Counted from the first letter of the stretch, positions 45,808-54,517 are shown. The stretch is 64,000 nt of DNA from Pseudoalteromonas marina (GCF_000238335.3 NZ_AHCB03000007.1:310001-374000), one strand, 5' to 3'. Notes: generated from the sequence alone by a model not told the origin. Numbers and translations: made by a program.

Positions 45808-46101
45808 ATGTTAAACAGCTTTCCACAGTTAATGATTATTTATGATGAGCTTGAAATAGTGCGAAACCAGCAAGAGCAAAATGAGTGCTTACACGGTGTT
45901 GCATCAAGTGAACTAAGTAATGTGAGAGTGCTTAATAAACAAGGTCAATACCTTAACCTACAAGGTCAACTTTGCTCAGCCTTAACCGAAGAGCAGCTAG
46001 CACACCTTGTTACTGCTTATCTATTAAATGAAGGGCATTGTTGCCTAGGTAAAATTAAAACGCTAAGTACTTCACAGGCATTTGATTTACTCGGGCTTTA
46101 A
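45808..46101 (+). CDS. Small unknown protein downstream of DUF2797
   Basis: 97 residues, no signal or membrane segment. MLNSFPQLMIIYDELEIVRNQ leads to KQGQYLNLQGQLCSALTEEQLAHLVTAYLLNEGHCCLGKIKTL. I do not recognise the family. The 2-bp gap to the DUF2797 gene suggests translational coupling and joint function. It is convergent with the deacetylase gene, 15 bp apart. Confidence 0.65.
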   Translation: MLNSFPQLMIIYDELEIVRNQQEQNECLHGVASSELSNVRVLNKQGQYLNLQGQLCSALTEEQLAHLVTAYLLNEGHCCLGKIKTLSTSQAFDLLGL

Positions 46102-46116
46102 ACATACTTTTAATAA

Positions 46117-47034
46117 CTATTGCTCGCTAAGCACTTTAATATGCGCTACTGCACTTCTACCCAATGCTGATAGCGCATAGCCCCCTTCCAAATACGATAT
46201 AATTCCCTTACAGCTACTTTCTTTTGTTACTTTGCATAGCTGCTCAGTGAGCCAAATGTAATCGTCTTCTACAAAATTTAGGCTTGCCATGTCATCTTCT
46301 ACATGTGCGTCAAAACCTGCACTTATAAATAACAGTTCAGGCTTAAAATCCTTTAATTTCGGTAACCATTGGGTGTTGAATACCTCTTTTAAATCGTCCC
46401 CATTGCTTGCAATAGGTAAAGGCGAATTAACAATATGGTTATTATTTTTAACCGCTGTATTTGGGTAAAACGGGTATTGAAATAACGAGCAAAGCAGTAC
46501 CCTTTGATCATCAATAAAAATGTCTTGGGTTCCGTTACCATGGTGTACATCAAAATCGGCAATTGCAATACGTTTGATGCCTTTGCTTTGTGCATACTTA
46601 ACAGCAATCGCTAAGTTATTAAATACGCAAAACCCTGATGACGAGTGCTTATTGGCATGATGCCCTGGCGGACGCACAGAACAAAATGCCGCGTCGAGTT
46701 TATCTTCAAGTATTTCATCTACCGCCAAAACACCGGCCCCCACCGCGCGCTCAATTGCTTTAAATGAGTCAGGGCAAAGCCATGTATCGCCATCGAGATT
46801 ATTTAAGCCCTCTTGAGGAATTAATCGCTCAACCAAATTAACAAGCGCCTCATCGTGCGCTAGTAAATAATGTTCTCGATGAGCTTTAGGCGCTTGTAAA
46901 TGCTTTAACCCCACGTCGATGCCACTGGCAAGTAAGCGATCAGTTATCGCATCTAAACGTTCTGGGCACTCAGGGTGATCGTCTATCATTTTATGTTTAC
47001 GGCAATGTGGATGTGAGATAACTGCAGTACGCAT
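46117..47034 (-). CDS. Histone deacetylase-family (class II-like) amidohydrolase
   Basis: 305 residues from the ATG at 47034 (GGAG 7 nt upstream); a longer in-frame start at 47052 adds six residues with no family support. Zinc-site motifs are present: RPPGHHANKHSSSGFCVFNN, DFDVHHGNGTQDIF and ISAGFDAHVEDDMA, plus EGGYAL. Bacterial members deacetylate acetylpolyamines, acetoin-pathway or other small amides, and the substrate cannot be told here. Two His of the charge relay and the Asp/His/Asp zinc ligands are all present, so it should be active. Confidence 0.9.
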   Translation of the reverse strand: MRTAVISHPHCRKHKMIDDHPECPERLDAITDRLLASGIDVGLKHLQAPKAHREHYLLAHDEALVNLVERLIPQEGLNNLDGDTWLCPDSFKAIERAVGAGVLAVDEILEDKLDAAFCSVRPPGHHANKHSSSGFCVFNNLAIAVKYAQSKGIKRIAIADFDVHHGNGTQDIFIDDQRVLLCSLFQYPFYPNTAVKNNNHIVNSPLPIASNGDDLKEVFNTQWLPKLKDFKPELLFISAGFDAHVEDDMASLNFVEDDYIWLTEQLCKVTKESSCKGIISYLEGGYALSALGRSAVAHIKVLSEQ

Positions 47035-47073
47035 AAAAACTCCAAAAACCAAATAAGTGAAAACTTAATATAA

Positions 47074-47097
47074 CAAAGCCACCCGATGGTGGCTTTG
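47074..47097 (-). terminator. Possible terminator after the serine hydrolase gene
   Basis: CAAAGCCACC, CGAT, GGTGGCTTTG: a 10-bp stem 37 bp past the serine hydrolase stop on the minus strand. The T run is weak. Confidence 0.6.
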
Positions 47098-47133
47098 CGA
47101 CTTTGGTGTATAACTATATAACTTGAGCGTTAA

Positions 47134-48675
47134 TCATTTAGTTTTTAAATTTAAATTTCTAAAGTCAAAGCTAAAGTCGGTCACGGCTGTTGAAACTGCA
47201 CGCATGTTGGCGCTATTAACACGGTTAGCTGTACTCATTTCAAAACTAATAAACGCATCGGCTTCGAGCAGCTTTTCGTCCCACTTAACAATAAACGTAT
47301 TGCCTGTATAGTGCTCAAGTGTGCCTTTTAAGCGTTTTGTGTGCGTAAAATCAATTCGTAATTTACCATCAAGCTCTTCAATAATAACGTCGCCATACCA
47401 ATCATCGTTTAGTGTACCAGTATAATTTATACTAGGTAGCTGTGGCTGATAATCCGCAGGGGTTGGTGGTGTCGCATTTGCGTATGCTTTTTGCTTACCT
47501 TCAAAATGCTTTTTGGCTAAATCTTCAACCCAATCTTTATCCTCTAGGTTGAGCACATCCTCAAGTACTTCGTGGGTAACTGCACTTAAAGCACTAAATG
47601 CTTGCTGATTAGACAAAATAACAATACCGAGTTTTTTTTCTGGTAGTAACGTAACTTGCGACACCATCCCTAAAATACCGCCACCATGACCTAGCTTTTT
47701 AAAGCCGTGGTAGTCCTCTATACTCCAACCTAAACCATAACCTCTAAATTGTTGATGGTATGCCTCAAAGGCACTTTTAGATGCCATAGAGGTAATGTGC
47801 GGATGCCACATTTGCGCTTGTTGTTTTTCACTAAACAATTGATCGCCATTAGGCATTTTGCCGCCAGCCAATTGAGTGCGTAGCCATTGGCTCATATCGT
47901 TTACACTCGATGCAATAGCACCTGCACCTCTAAAGTCTTCAAGGTAATTAACAAAAAATGGGTGTAAGCTTCCCTCCATTGGAATATGCCCTATTGCCCA
48001 GTTTTTATTACTTTTTGGGATACGCGAAAAACCTGCGCGTGAGTTAGTCATTTTTAGCGGCTGTAAAATATGTTTTTCAACGTAATCGTTCCAGCTTATG
48101 CCAGATACACGCGCTACAACTTCACCTGCTGTTACAAACATCAGGTTGTTATAAGCGTATTTACTACGAAAACTGCTGGCTGGTTTTAAGTATTTTAAGC
48201 CTGATAAAATATCAGAAACTGATTTATCTGTGCTTGGCCAAATCATTAAGTCGCCTTGCCCAAGGCCTAAACCACTACGGTGGCTTAGTAAATCGCGCAC
48301 TCGCATTTCCCGGGTTACATATGAGTCGTATAATCTAAATTCAGGTAAATGGTCGATTACGCGGTCATCCCAGCGTAATTTCCCCTCATCGACTAATTTA
48401 GCTAACGCGGCGCTGGTAAATGCCTTTGTATTTGATGCAATACCAAATAACGTATCTTTATTTACTTCAGCCTTTGTATTTAGGTTTGCGATGCCAAACC
48501 CTTTAGCGAGTACAACCTCGTCATTTTCAACAATAGCAACGGCCATACCTGGCACATCAAAGCGCGCCATAGAGGTTTTAATGACCTCTTCTATTTTGTT
48601 GGTATCAACCTGTGCCCAAGTATTAAAAGTAGCACTGGCCAGTAGTGTAAAAGCCGCTAAATTAGTCAGTTTCAT
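47134..48675 (-). CDS. Exported serine hydrolase of the class C beta-lactamase family
   Basis: 513 residues from the ATG at 48675 (AAGGA upstream). The signal peptide is MKLTNLAAFTLLASATFNTWA. The penicillin-binding fold motifs are SNTK (SxxK) in FGIASNTKAFTSAALAKLVDEG, YAYNN (YxN) and HGGGILG (KTG-equivalent). A C-terminal ~110-residue domain follows (about residue 410 on; DUF3471-like). Such proteins include esterases, D-aminopeptidases and cell-wall peptidases; the C-terminal domain and lack of resistance context argue against a true AmpC. Last gene of the five-gene minus operon headed by creA. Confidence 0.85.
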   Translation of the reverse strand: MKLTNLAAFTLLASATFNTWAQVDTNKIEEVIKTSMARFDVPGMAVAIVENDEVVLAKGFGIANLNTKAEVNKDTLFGIASNTKAFTSAALAKLVDEGKLRWDDRVIDHLPEFRLYDSYVTREMRVRDLLSHRSGLGLGQGDLMIWPSTDKSVSDILSGLKYLKPASSFRSKYAYNNLMFVTAGEVVARVSGISWNDYVEKHILQPLKMTNSRAGFSRIPKSNKNWAIGHIPMEGSLHPFFVNYLEDFRGAGAIASSVNDMSQWLRTQLAGGKMPNGDQLFSEKQQAQMWHPHITSMASKSAFEAYHQQFRGYGLGWSIEDYHGFKKLGHGGGILGMVSQVTLLPEKKLGIVILSNQQAFSALSAVTHEVLEDVLNLEDKDWVEDLAKKHFEGKQKAYANATPPTPADYQPQLPSINYTGTLNDDWYGDVIIEELDGKLRIDFTHTKRLKGTLEHYTGNTFIVKWDEKLLEADAFISFEMSTANRVNSANMRAVSTAVTDFSFDFRNLNLKTK

Positions 48676-48688
48676 GTTAGTCCTTTTA

Positions 48689-49180
48689 TTATTGATGCAC
48701 TGCAAATTCAATTGCTGCGCGTTCTTTATTAGGATCGCTCTTTTGTGGGCGATTAAGTATTGCATCACTGTAAGCCTTTGGTACGCCCGCTTCAAGTGCT
48801 CCGCGATGAACATGTTTAACGTACCAATCGTAGGGTAAAACGTCCTCGTCGTGTGTATTTGCAATATAACAATGGGTATCAATTGTTTGCCCATTTAACA
48901 GCTCAACCGTTATATCTACACAATCGTAACCTGGGCCTTCTATCGCATCTAAAGTGAGTTTTTCGTCAGTGTTAACCTCATAGACCACACCGTATACTAA
49001 GGCATCTGCTTTATCAGTTTTTTGAATACTGCATTTACCCGAACCATCAGAAAAAAGCATATCAAAGGTTAGCTCGTACCCTTTAAGGATTGCTGTGCCC
49101 ACACGCTTTGCGTTTGGCAAACGTGCCAACAAACGATTAGACGACATATTAGATCCAAACGAAAAATTATATAAAGGCAT
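48689..49180 (-). CDS. Gamma-glutamylcyclotransferase-like protein
   Basis: 163 residues of the GGCT-like fold. The N-terminal substrate loop is YNFSFGSNMSSNRL, with LTFDMLFSDGSGKCSIQKTDKADALVYGVVYEV and LDAIEGPGYDCVDITV; the Glu in DAIEGP is the expected catalytic acid. Members cleave gamma-glutamyl amine or gamma-glutamyl amino acid bonds, releasing 5-oxoproline. Adjacent to a LysE-type amino-acid exporter (35 bp away), a role in gamma-glutamyl compound turnover is plausible but inferred. Confidence 0.85.
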   Translation of the reverse strand: MPLYNFSFGSNMSSNRLLARLPNAKRVGTAILKGYELTFDMLFSDGSGKCSIQKTDKADALVYGVVYEVNTDEKLTLDAIEGPGYDCVDITVELLNGQTIDTHCYIANTHDEDVLPYDWYVKHVHRGALEAGVPKAYSDAILNRPQKSDPNKERAAIEFAVHQ

Positions 49181-49215
49181 GTTTACTCCTGCTTGTATTA
49201 CATAAATTGAACAAG

Positions 49216-49842
49216 TTAAATAACAACACGTACAGCCAACGCAATTAAAATAACGCCAATACCTCGGTCAAACCAGTAGCCGCGTTGCTGAAAAAAATCA
49301 CGCACGCAGGCTTTAGAAAGTACCAACGAAAGCGCAGAAAACCACCCCCATGTTGCAAGCGCCATATAAATACCATAACCAATTTGCACACTCACTGGCG
49401 TTGTTTGACTTATTACCAAGGTAAATAACGACATAAAAAAGAGCGTGGCTTTTGGGTTTAGTGCGTTAGTGAAAAAACCGCGTCTAAAAGCAACCCAAAT
49501 AGGCTCCTCTGGAGCTGTTTGGTTATCAATATCATTGGTTGATGATGCGCCCGGCTTAGCCGCTCTTAGTGCTTGTATTCCAAGATAAGCCAAATAAGCG
49601 CCTGCTACATATTTAAGTGCCATAAACAAACTAGGCGATTGAGACAAAATAAGCGCCACACCCATTACACAATAAGCTATGTGCAACAAAATAGCGCCGC
49701 CAACGCCTGCACTTGTCCACAATGCGTTTCGCCTACCTTGTTGCACACTTTGCTTTAGCACAACAGCAAAGTCAGGGCCTGGGCTTGCTACTGCAAAGAA
49801 GTGAGCAATAACAATTAATAAAAATTCATCTAAATAGTCCAC
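49216..49842 (-). CDS. LysE/RhtB family amino-acid exporter
   Basis: 208 residues with about six membrane segments. The family signature is VASPGPDFAVVLKQSVQQGRRNALWTSAGVG, followed by YVAGAYLAYLGIQALRAA and FFTNALNPKATLFFMSLFT. RhtB-type pumps export amino acids or derivatives such as homoserine, threonine and lysine. It lies 11 bp downstream of the unknown gene and upstream of the GGCT gene on the minus strand. Confidence 0.92.
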   Translation of the reverse strand: MDYLDEFLLIVIAHFFAVASPGPDFAVVLKQSVQQGRRNALWTSAGVGGAILLHIAYCVMGVALILSQSPSLFMALKYVAGAYLAYLGIQALRAAKPGASSTNDIDNQTAPEEPIWVAFRRGFFTNALNPKATLFFMSLFTLVISQTTPVSVQIGYGIYMALATWGWFSALSLVLSKACVRDFFQQRGYWFDRGIGVILIALAVRVVI

Positions 49843-49853
49843 ACTTATCCTTG

Positions 49854-50627
49854 CTAGTTAGGTGCATACGCCAGTAATAACGGGTTTGCCGATTCACTCA
49901 CCAGCGCTTTAATTTCTTTTTGCGCTTTTTTGAATTGGCTTCGTAAATGGGGCTTTAAATGTTTTTTAGATACGTTGTCTTTTTTGAAGTAGCAAACCAA
50001 AGCATGCATAAATACCGTATGTGTTTCGCTCAATTGTGCTTCACGGTTAGCGTACGGGTTGTAACATGAGCCGCACCCGCCTTTAAACTGATACACCGTA
50101 TTGCTCATCATGACACCAAAACCTAAAAAACAGGCAAGCGCATCAGCAGCTTGGGGTAGAAAGTCCTTCCCCCCTGGAGGCAATACACCAACATGATGAA
50201 TCATAATAGTAGCCAGTGTTCCGGCAAAACTGGCAACTAAATCTTGCGGCTGATTTATTTGATTTGGATTAAACGAAATATTAATAACATGGCTCGGCGG
50301 CACAATTAACTCACAGCGCTCACCACGTATTACACTACTAAACTCAAAACGAGGAAACACTTGTGGCTGTAATTGCTGAGGCGCAACTAATTGAATTGGC
50401 CATGCACTCATTCCCGCATACGTAGTTACTCGCTTAAATACGCTGGTGGCCATTTGCTCAATACTTGATACCGAATCAGGAAAATATTGCCCTGTAGGCA
50501 ATATTATTTGCGTATGTTTAGTAAAAAACTCAGCATCAAAATTTTCTACAGCCCAAATAAAAGTATCAATAAGCCATTGCTGCTCTTGTTGCTCTAACAA
50601 AGGCGCTGATTTAAATAACGCTAACAT
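49854..50627 (-). CDS. Unknown protein, possibly a degenerate metallopeptidase relative
   Basis: 257 residues, no signal peptide. I do not recognise it with certainty. A middle segment (LATIMIHHVG, then QAADALACFLGFGVMMSNTVYQFKG) resembles uncharacterised proteins in which a HExxH-like motif is followed by an acidic D-L-A-x-FLGFG motif. Here the HExxH is not intact (IHHVG). A GCGSCYNPYANREAQLSE segment with two Cys follows. The C-terminal third is basic. It is the second gene of the creA operon, 18 bp after creA. Confidence 0.6.
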   Translation of the reverse strand: MLALFKSAPLLEQQEQQWLIDTFIWAVENFDAEFFTKHTQIILPTGQYFPDSVSSIEQMATSVFKRVTTYAGMSAWPIQLVAPQQLQPQVFPRFEFSSVIRGERCELIVPPSHVINISFNPNQINQPQDLVASFAGTLATIMIHHVGVLPPGGKDFLPQAADALACFLGFGVMMSNTVYQFKGGCGSCYNPYANREAQLSETHTVFMHALVCYFKKDNVSKKHLKPHLRSQFKKAQKEIKALVSESANPLLLAYAPN

Positions 50628-50645
50628 AGTGTACTCTTAATTTAA

Positions 50646-51134
50646 TTATTCTTGCTCTTGTGCCCACTGCCATGCTTTCGTGTTATATAAAGGCACAGTA
50701 GATAATGCATGGTGATGACTGCCGCTCGACTCTTTTGTTGAATACGACAAATATAATAATGTGCGAGTTTTAGCGTCGTATATTCGGCGCACCTTTAACG
50801 ATTTAAATAAAATGCTCTTTGATGACTTAAACACCACCTCACCAGACTTACTACGATCAATTTCTTGTAATTGCTCCGCGGTGATTGGCCCTGTTTGACG
50901 ACACGCAATCGACATGTCTGACGGATCAGAAAAGTCTAAATCGGCCTCAACATGACTAATATGACACGTCACTCCTTTAATGATCGGATCTTGCTGTGAG
51001 TTCACCACCACATCTTTTGTAGTAAACAAACCTAAACTCACCGACGCCACATCATCAGAGCAGGCACTTAACGTAATTACTGCGCCCATTAGCACGGCTA
51101 AATGTTTTATTTTTTGCTGAAATTTCATACTCAT
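50646..51134 (-). CDS. creA: CreA family lipoprotein
   Basis: 162 residues with an N-terminal signal and a lipobox (LSAC, Cys about 25), then the CreA domain: VSLGLFTTKDVVVNSQQDPIIKGVTCHISHVEADLDFSDPSDMSIACRQTGPI and LKVRRIYDAKTRTLLYLSYSTKES. E. coli CreA is 157 residues and its function is unknown; it is encoded next to creBCD there but not here. The lipobox is clear, so this member is likely anchored to a membrane. First gene of the five-gene minus operon. Confidence 0.88.
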   Translation of the reverse strand: MSMKFQQKIKHLAVLMGAVITLSACSDDVASVSLGLFTTKDVVVNSQQDPIIKGVTCHISHVEADLDFSDPSDMSIACRQTGPITAEQLQEIDRSKSGEVVFKSSKSILFKSLKVRRIYDAKTRTLLYLSYSTKESSGSHHHALSTVPLYNTKAWQWAQEQE

Positions 51135-51334
51135 CCTTAATATAAGCTAGGTTTTTTTACACGCTTATTTTAATAAGCTTGGGTTCACCTGTGTGTTTTT
51201 ATACTAACATCAAAAATCAGCACAACTAAATTAGTTTAAAACAAACATTTTAGCCGTATGGGGTTTAGCGAGCCGTCGTGTATTTGTTACAATTAACGAC
51301 ACGCTTAATGCCGTAACCAACAGGAACCACCCGC

Positions 51335-51664
51335 ATGCCGCACATTATTATTGAGCACTCAGAAGACCTCCCTGTATTACCTCAAGTACTGGTAGAAAAA
51401 ATCCATAAATGCACATTCGAAAGCGGTTTATTTGATTTAGAAACTATAAAAACTCGCGCAGTTGCATATCAGCAGTATCAATTGGGTGTGGGGAAAGAAG
51501 GGTTTATACATGTGCAAGCACACATTATGGCAGGGCGAACAGTAGAGCAAAAGCAAACTCTGAGTGAGCACCTACTTGCGTGTTTAAAAACCTATTGCAG
51601 GGAGTCTGACAGTTTAAGCGTTAATATTTACGACATGGACCACGAGATATATCGTAAAAATTAA
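51335..51664 (+). CDS. 5-carboxymethyl-2-hydroxymuconate isomerase family tautomerase
   Basis: 109 residues of the CHMI family (tautomerase superfamily): MPHIIIEHSEDLPVLPQVLVEKIHKCTFESGLFDLETIKTRA, with the catalytic Pro2 exposed once Met is removed, and GRTVEQKQTLSEHLLACLK. CHMI acts in homoprotocatechuate degradation, but no other hpa genes are seen, so the substrate here is open. Convergent with the LysR gene, 6 bp apart. Confidence 0.87.
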   Translation: MPHIIIEHSEDLPVLPQVLVEKIHKCTFESGLFDLETIKTRAVAYQQYQLGVGKEGFIHVQAHIMAGRTVEQKQTLSEHLLACLKTYCRESDSLSVNIYDMDHEIYRKN

Positions 51665-51670
51665 CACAAT

Positions 51671-52636
51671 TCAGGCCTTGTACTCATCATCACAAGGCCA
51701 CTCGTCTTCAGTCAAAATATGCTTTGCCAATAGCGATGCCCTAAGAGCCATTATTTTACTTTTTAACTCATCACGTATCAGCCTTATTGCAGGCGAAATA
51801 AACTGCCGGCTCGGAAGCACTAACCACATTTCTGTTAAGGGTATTTTATAATCGGGTATTATTCGTTTGAGCTTACCGCTAAGCAAATCATCTGCTACAT
51901 CAATGGCTGACTTTTTTGCAATCCCAGCACCATCAACACACCAGCGTCTAACAATATCACCATCGTTTACAGCTCTATCGCTGTTCATTTTAACTTTGTA
52001 TTGCTGTGTATTATCATAAAACTCCCAATCAGCGTGCACTACTTCGTAAAGTTTGTAGAGTAATGCGTTGTGCTCGCTCAAATCGTTCGGCACTAACGGC
52101 TCGCCATTCAGTTTTAAGTAACTAGGTGAAGCGCACACCACGTGTGGAATATTACAAATTTTAAATCCATATAAATTAAGCTCCTCAGCTACACCTTTTT
52201 TCATCGCTCTTAATGCAACATCAATTCCATCACGATAAAAATCAGCACGGCTATCACTTGCATGCAATCTCAAAGTTATAGAACTATGAATATCCATAAG
52301 CTCATTAAGTAAAACACGCATTAAATTACGTCCCATTTCAGACGACACCGCCATTCGCACTTCGCCTGTAATACACTCCGGCTTTTCATTAATAGCCGCT
52401 TGCCCTTGCATTAGTAACCCAAGCGCCTGTTCGCATAATGGTAAGTAACGCTCACCTTCAGCGGTCAATCTTATCTTTCTAGTAGTGCGAACAAATAGTT
52501 GTGTACCAAGAGCTTGCTCTATTCGTTTAATAGAGACACTCGCTGCCGACGAGCTCATATCCAACTGATGCGCAGCCGCTGTTATTGATTGAAGCTGCGC
52601 AACTTTTAGTAATACGCGTAAATCTGCAATTTTCAT
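51671..52636 (-). CDS. LysR family transcriptional regulator
   Basis: 321 residues. The N-terminal winged helix-turn-helix is LRVLLKVAQLQSITAAAHQLDMSSSAASVSIKRIEQALGTQLFVRTTRKIRLTAEGERYL, and a periplasmic-binding-protein-like effector domain (about 90-300) follows. It is divergent from the exported double-cupin gene, separated by 137 bp, and probably controls it, as is typical of LysR proteins. The C-terminal tail is extended (about 20 extra acidic residues). Confidence 0.93.
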   Translation of the reverse strand: MKIADLRVLLKVAQLQSITAAAHQLDMSSSAASVSIKRIEQALGTQLFVRTTRKIRLTAEGERYLPLCEQALGLLMQGQAAINEKPECITGEVRMAVSSEMGRNLMRVLLNELMDIHSSITLRLHASDSRADFYRDGIDVALRAMKKGVAEELNLYGFKICNIPHVVCASPSYLKLNGEPLVPNDLSEHNALLYKLYEVVHADWEFYDNTQQYKVKMNSDRAVNDGDIVRRWCVDGAGIAKKSAIDVADDLLSGKLKRIIPDYKIPLTEMWLVLPSRQFISPAIRLIRDELKSKIMALRASLLAKHILTEDEWPCDDEYKA

Positions 52637-52773
52637 ATCCGCCCCTTTATAAAACTATTCGTTGATGCTGCCAATTATCCACGTTTTAACGAAACTGTAT
52701 TAAACATTAGCCTGTTTATGGAATGAAAAATACTCACTATTGTGTCTCTATCCCAACGCAAAGGAAAATATTT

Positions 52774-53589
52774 ATGAAATGTAGAATTGTTTCATCAGCT
52801 TTAATGCTCACAACTTCGCTTATATCTGTACCTACTTTTGCAGACGAGTACGAATCGAAAGTAATACCTGCGAACAAAGTAAAATGGGGCTATTTAAACC
52901 CATTAAGAGGCGAGCAAAGTCCCGGTGCAGCCGATTTATGGGGCGATCGTACCGCAGATACCGCAACAGGTATGCTAGTACGCTTTAAAAAAGGGTTCGA
53001 GTCCCCGCCGCATATTCATAACATTACTTACCGAGGTATCGTAATTGAAGGCCAAATGCACAATGACGACCCCACCGCTGAAAAAATGTGGATGCCTGCG
53101 GGATCATTTTGGACACAACCTGCCGGTGAAAACCATACTACTGCAGCCAATGGCACTACAAATCTAATTTACCTAGAAATAGACTCAGGCCCTTATTTAG
53201 TAAAACCAACAAACAAACAGTTTGATAATGGTGAACGCCCATTAAACGTACATAAAGACAACTTAGTTTGGCTAGACAAAAGCGACGTAAGCAATATTAA
53301 TGCTGAAGGTGTACAAACAACCTACCTTTGGGGAGACACCGAGACAATGTACGGCTCAATGATAAAACTACCAGCCGGGTTTAAGGGGGAAATTAGCACA
53401 GATGCGGATGAGTTTCGTGCAGTGATAATTGCAGGCAACGTGCAATACAGCTCAAAAAGTAACTCACAAAACTTAAGTGCAGGTAGCTTTGTAGAATCTG
53501 CGGGTAAGTTCATTCACTCGCTTGAGAACACAAGCGATATACCAGCAACTATTTACATTCGCAGCAATGGCTTATACCACGTAAATTAG
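52774..53589 (+). CDS. Exported double-cupin DUF4437 protein
   Basis: 271 residues from the ATG at 52774 (AAGGAAAA upstream). Signal peptide MKCRIVSSALMLTTSLISVPTFA, then two cupin repeats: the first with FKKGFESPPHIHNITYRGIVIEGQMHND and PAGENHTTAA, the second with LPAGFKGEISTDADEFRAVIIAGNVQY and SAGKFIHSLENTS. The first has a metal-type HxH and E; the second lacks the His pair. Function unknown; the second cupin is probably structural. It is divergent from a LysR gene. Confidence 0.85.
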   Translation: MKCRIVSSALMLTTSLISVPTFADEYESKVIPANKVKWGYLNPLRGEQSPGAADLWGDRTADTATGMLVRFKKGFESPPHIHNITYRGIVIEGQMHNDDPTAEKMWMPAGSFWTQPAGENHTTAANGTTNLIYLEIDSGPYLVKPTNKQFDNGERPLNVHKDNLVWLDKSDVSNINAEGVQTTYLWGDTETMYGSMIKLPAGFKGEISTDADEFRAVIIAGNVQYSSKSNSQNLSAGSFVESAGKFIHSLENTSDIPATIYIRSNGLYHVN

Positions 53590-53613
53590 CGTGTTGTAGC
53601 TACGTAAAAACTA

Positions 53614-53638
53614 AAAAGCGCACTAATAAGTGCGCTCA
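53614..53638. terminator. Terminator between the cupin and beta-barrel genes
   Basis: AGCGCACT, AATA, AGTGCGCT with an A run on the left; on the minus strand it ends in a T run and terminates the beta-barrel gene. Rightward it is weaker. Confidence 0.8.
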
Positions 53639-53653
53639 TTTAACTGCTTGTGA

Positions 53654-54235
53654 TCAAAAGCTGTAACGTGCAGTTAAGCTAATATAATCTAAATCATCTA
53701 TTGTGGTGTAGCTAGTACCTACAGATAAATTTGTATTCACATAGTAACGAGCACCTAAAGTGATAGCTGTTTCACTGTCGTCTGCAATATCAATGTAACT
53801 TAAGCGGCCATCAATTTCGATGCTATCAGTTAGCATTGATCTAACACCAACAGATAATCCATAGCCATTTTCATCATCCGACAAATCAGTACCGCTGAAC
53901 GATACTTCAGTTTCAATGTTTTCGTACGTTACTAAACCATAAAAGTCAGTGCTTTCACTAATTGCAGTACGGTAACCCACGCCTGCGCTCAACCAATTTA
54001 GATCTACATCCAAACCATCTTCTGAGTCGCCTACAGTCTTATATTGACCAGACACAAAAAAGTTATCGTCTAGTAATTTACTACCATCAAGCGTCCAACC
54101 GTTTAAATCATCGCCATCAAGATCTGCATTTAAATAACCGCCAGACACATAATTAAAGTTAGGTGTTTCTGCAAATGCAGCAGGGGTGACAAAAACTGAG
54201 CTTAATAATAAGAGTGTGACTTTATTCATTTTCAT
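53654..54235 (-). CDS. Small outer-membrane beta-barrel protein
   Basis: 193 residues: signal peptide MKMNKVTLLLLSSVFVTPAAFA, then alternating amphipathic strands rich in Asp, Gly, Tyr and Ser. The C-terminus is YISLTARYSF, ending in Phe as BAM-inserted barrels do. The mature protein of ~171 residues is enough for eight strands, like OmpA/OmpX-type barrels. No specific function can be assigned. The many acidic residues suit a marine outer membrane. Confidence 0.82.
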   Translation of the reverse strand: MKMNKVTLLLLSSVFVTPAAFAETPNFNYVSGGYLNADLDGDDLNGWTLDGSKLLDDNFFVSGQYKTVGDSEDGLDVDLNWLSAGVGYRTAISESTDFYGLVTYENIETEVSFSGTDLSDDENGYGLSVGVRSMLTDSIEIDGRLSYIDIADDSETAITLGARYYVNTNLSVGTSYTTIDDLDYISLTARYSF

Positions 54236-54431
54236 GGTACTTCCTTTTAGATATATTTTAACAACATATTGTTGTACCCAATAAAATACACAGCTATATA
54301 TTTGATTGCAATTAGAAATTTTATAGATTAATTAAAAATCAATATATCAACCAATAAAGGATAATAATGTAGAGCTTTGGGTTTTAAGTGCGTAAAAATT
54401 TAACAGGATTTACTTGGAAGGCTTTGAAAAG

Positions 54432-54508
54432 TGGTGGCCCCTCCCAGACTCGAACTGGGGACCTAACGATTATGAGTCGTGTGCTCTAACCAACTGAGCT
54501 AAGGGGCC
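54432..54508 (-). tRNA. ileX: tRNA-Ile2 (anticodon CAU, lysidine-modified)
   Basis: The minus strand gives a complete 77-nt cloverleaf including genomic CCA: acceptor GGCCCCU pairs with AGGGGCC, D arm AGCTCAGTTGGTTAGAGC, anticodon arm ACGACTCATAATCGT with loop CTCATAA (anticodon at 54472-54474 on the plus strand), and T arm with GTTCGAGTC. The GGCCCC acceptor and anticodon stem match E. coli ileX rather than elongator Met (GGCTACG) or initiator tRNA. The C34 must be converted to lysidine by TilS to read AUA. Confidence 0.93.
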
Positions 54509-54517
54509 AACTTTATA

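Noticed and set aside
48676..48894. 73-residue N-terminal extension of the serine hydrolase
   Set aside because: It would overlap the GGCT-like gene; the ATG at 48675 has AAGGA and begins a normal signal peptide.
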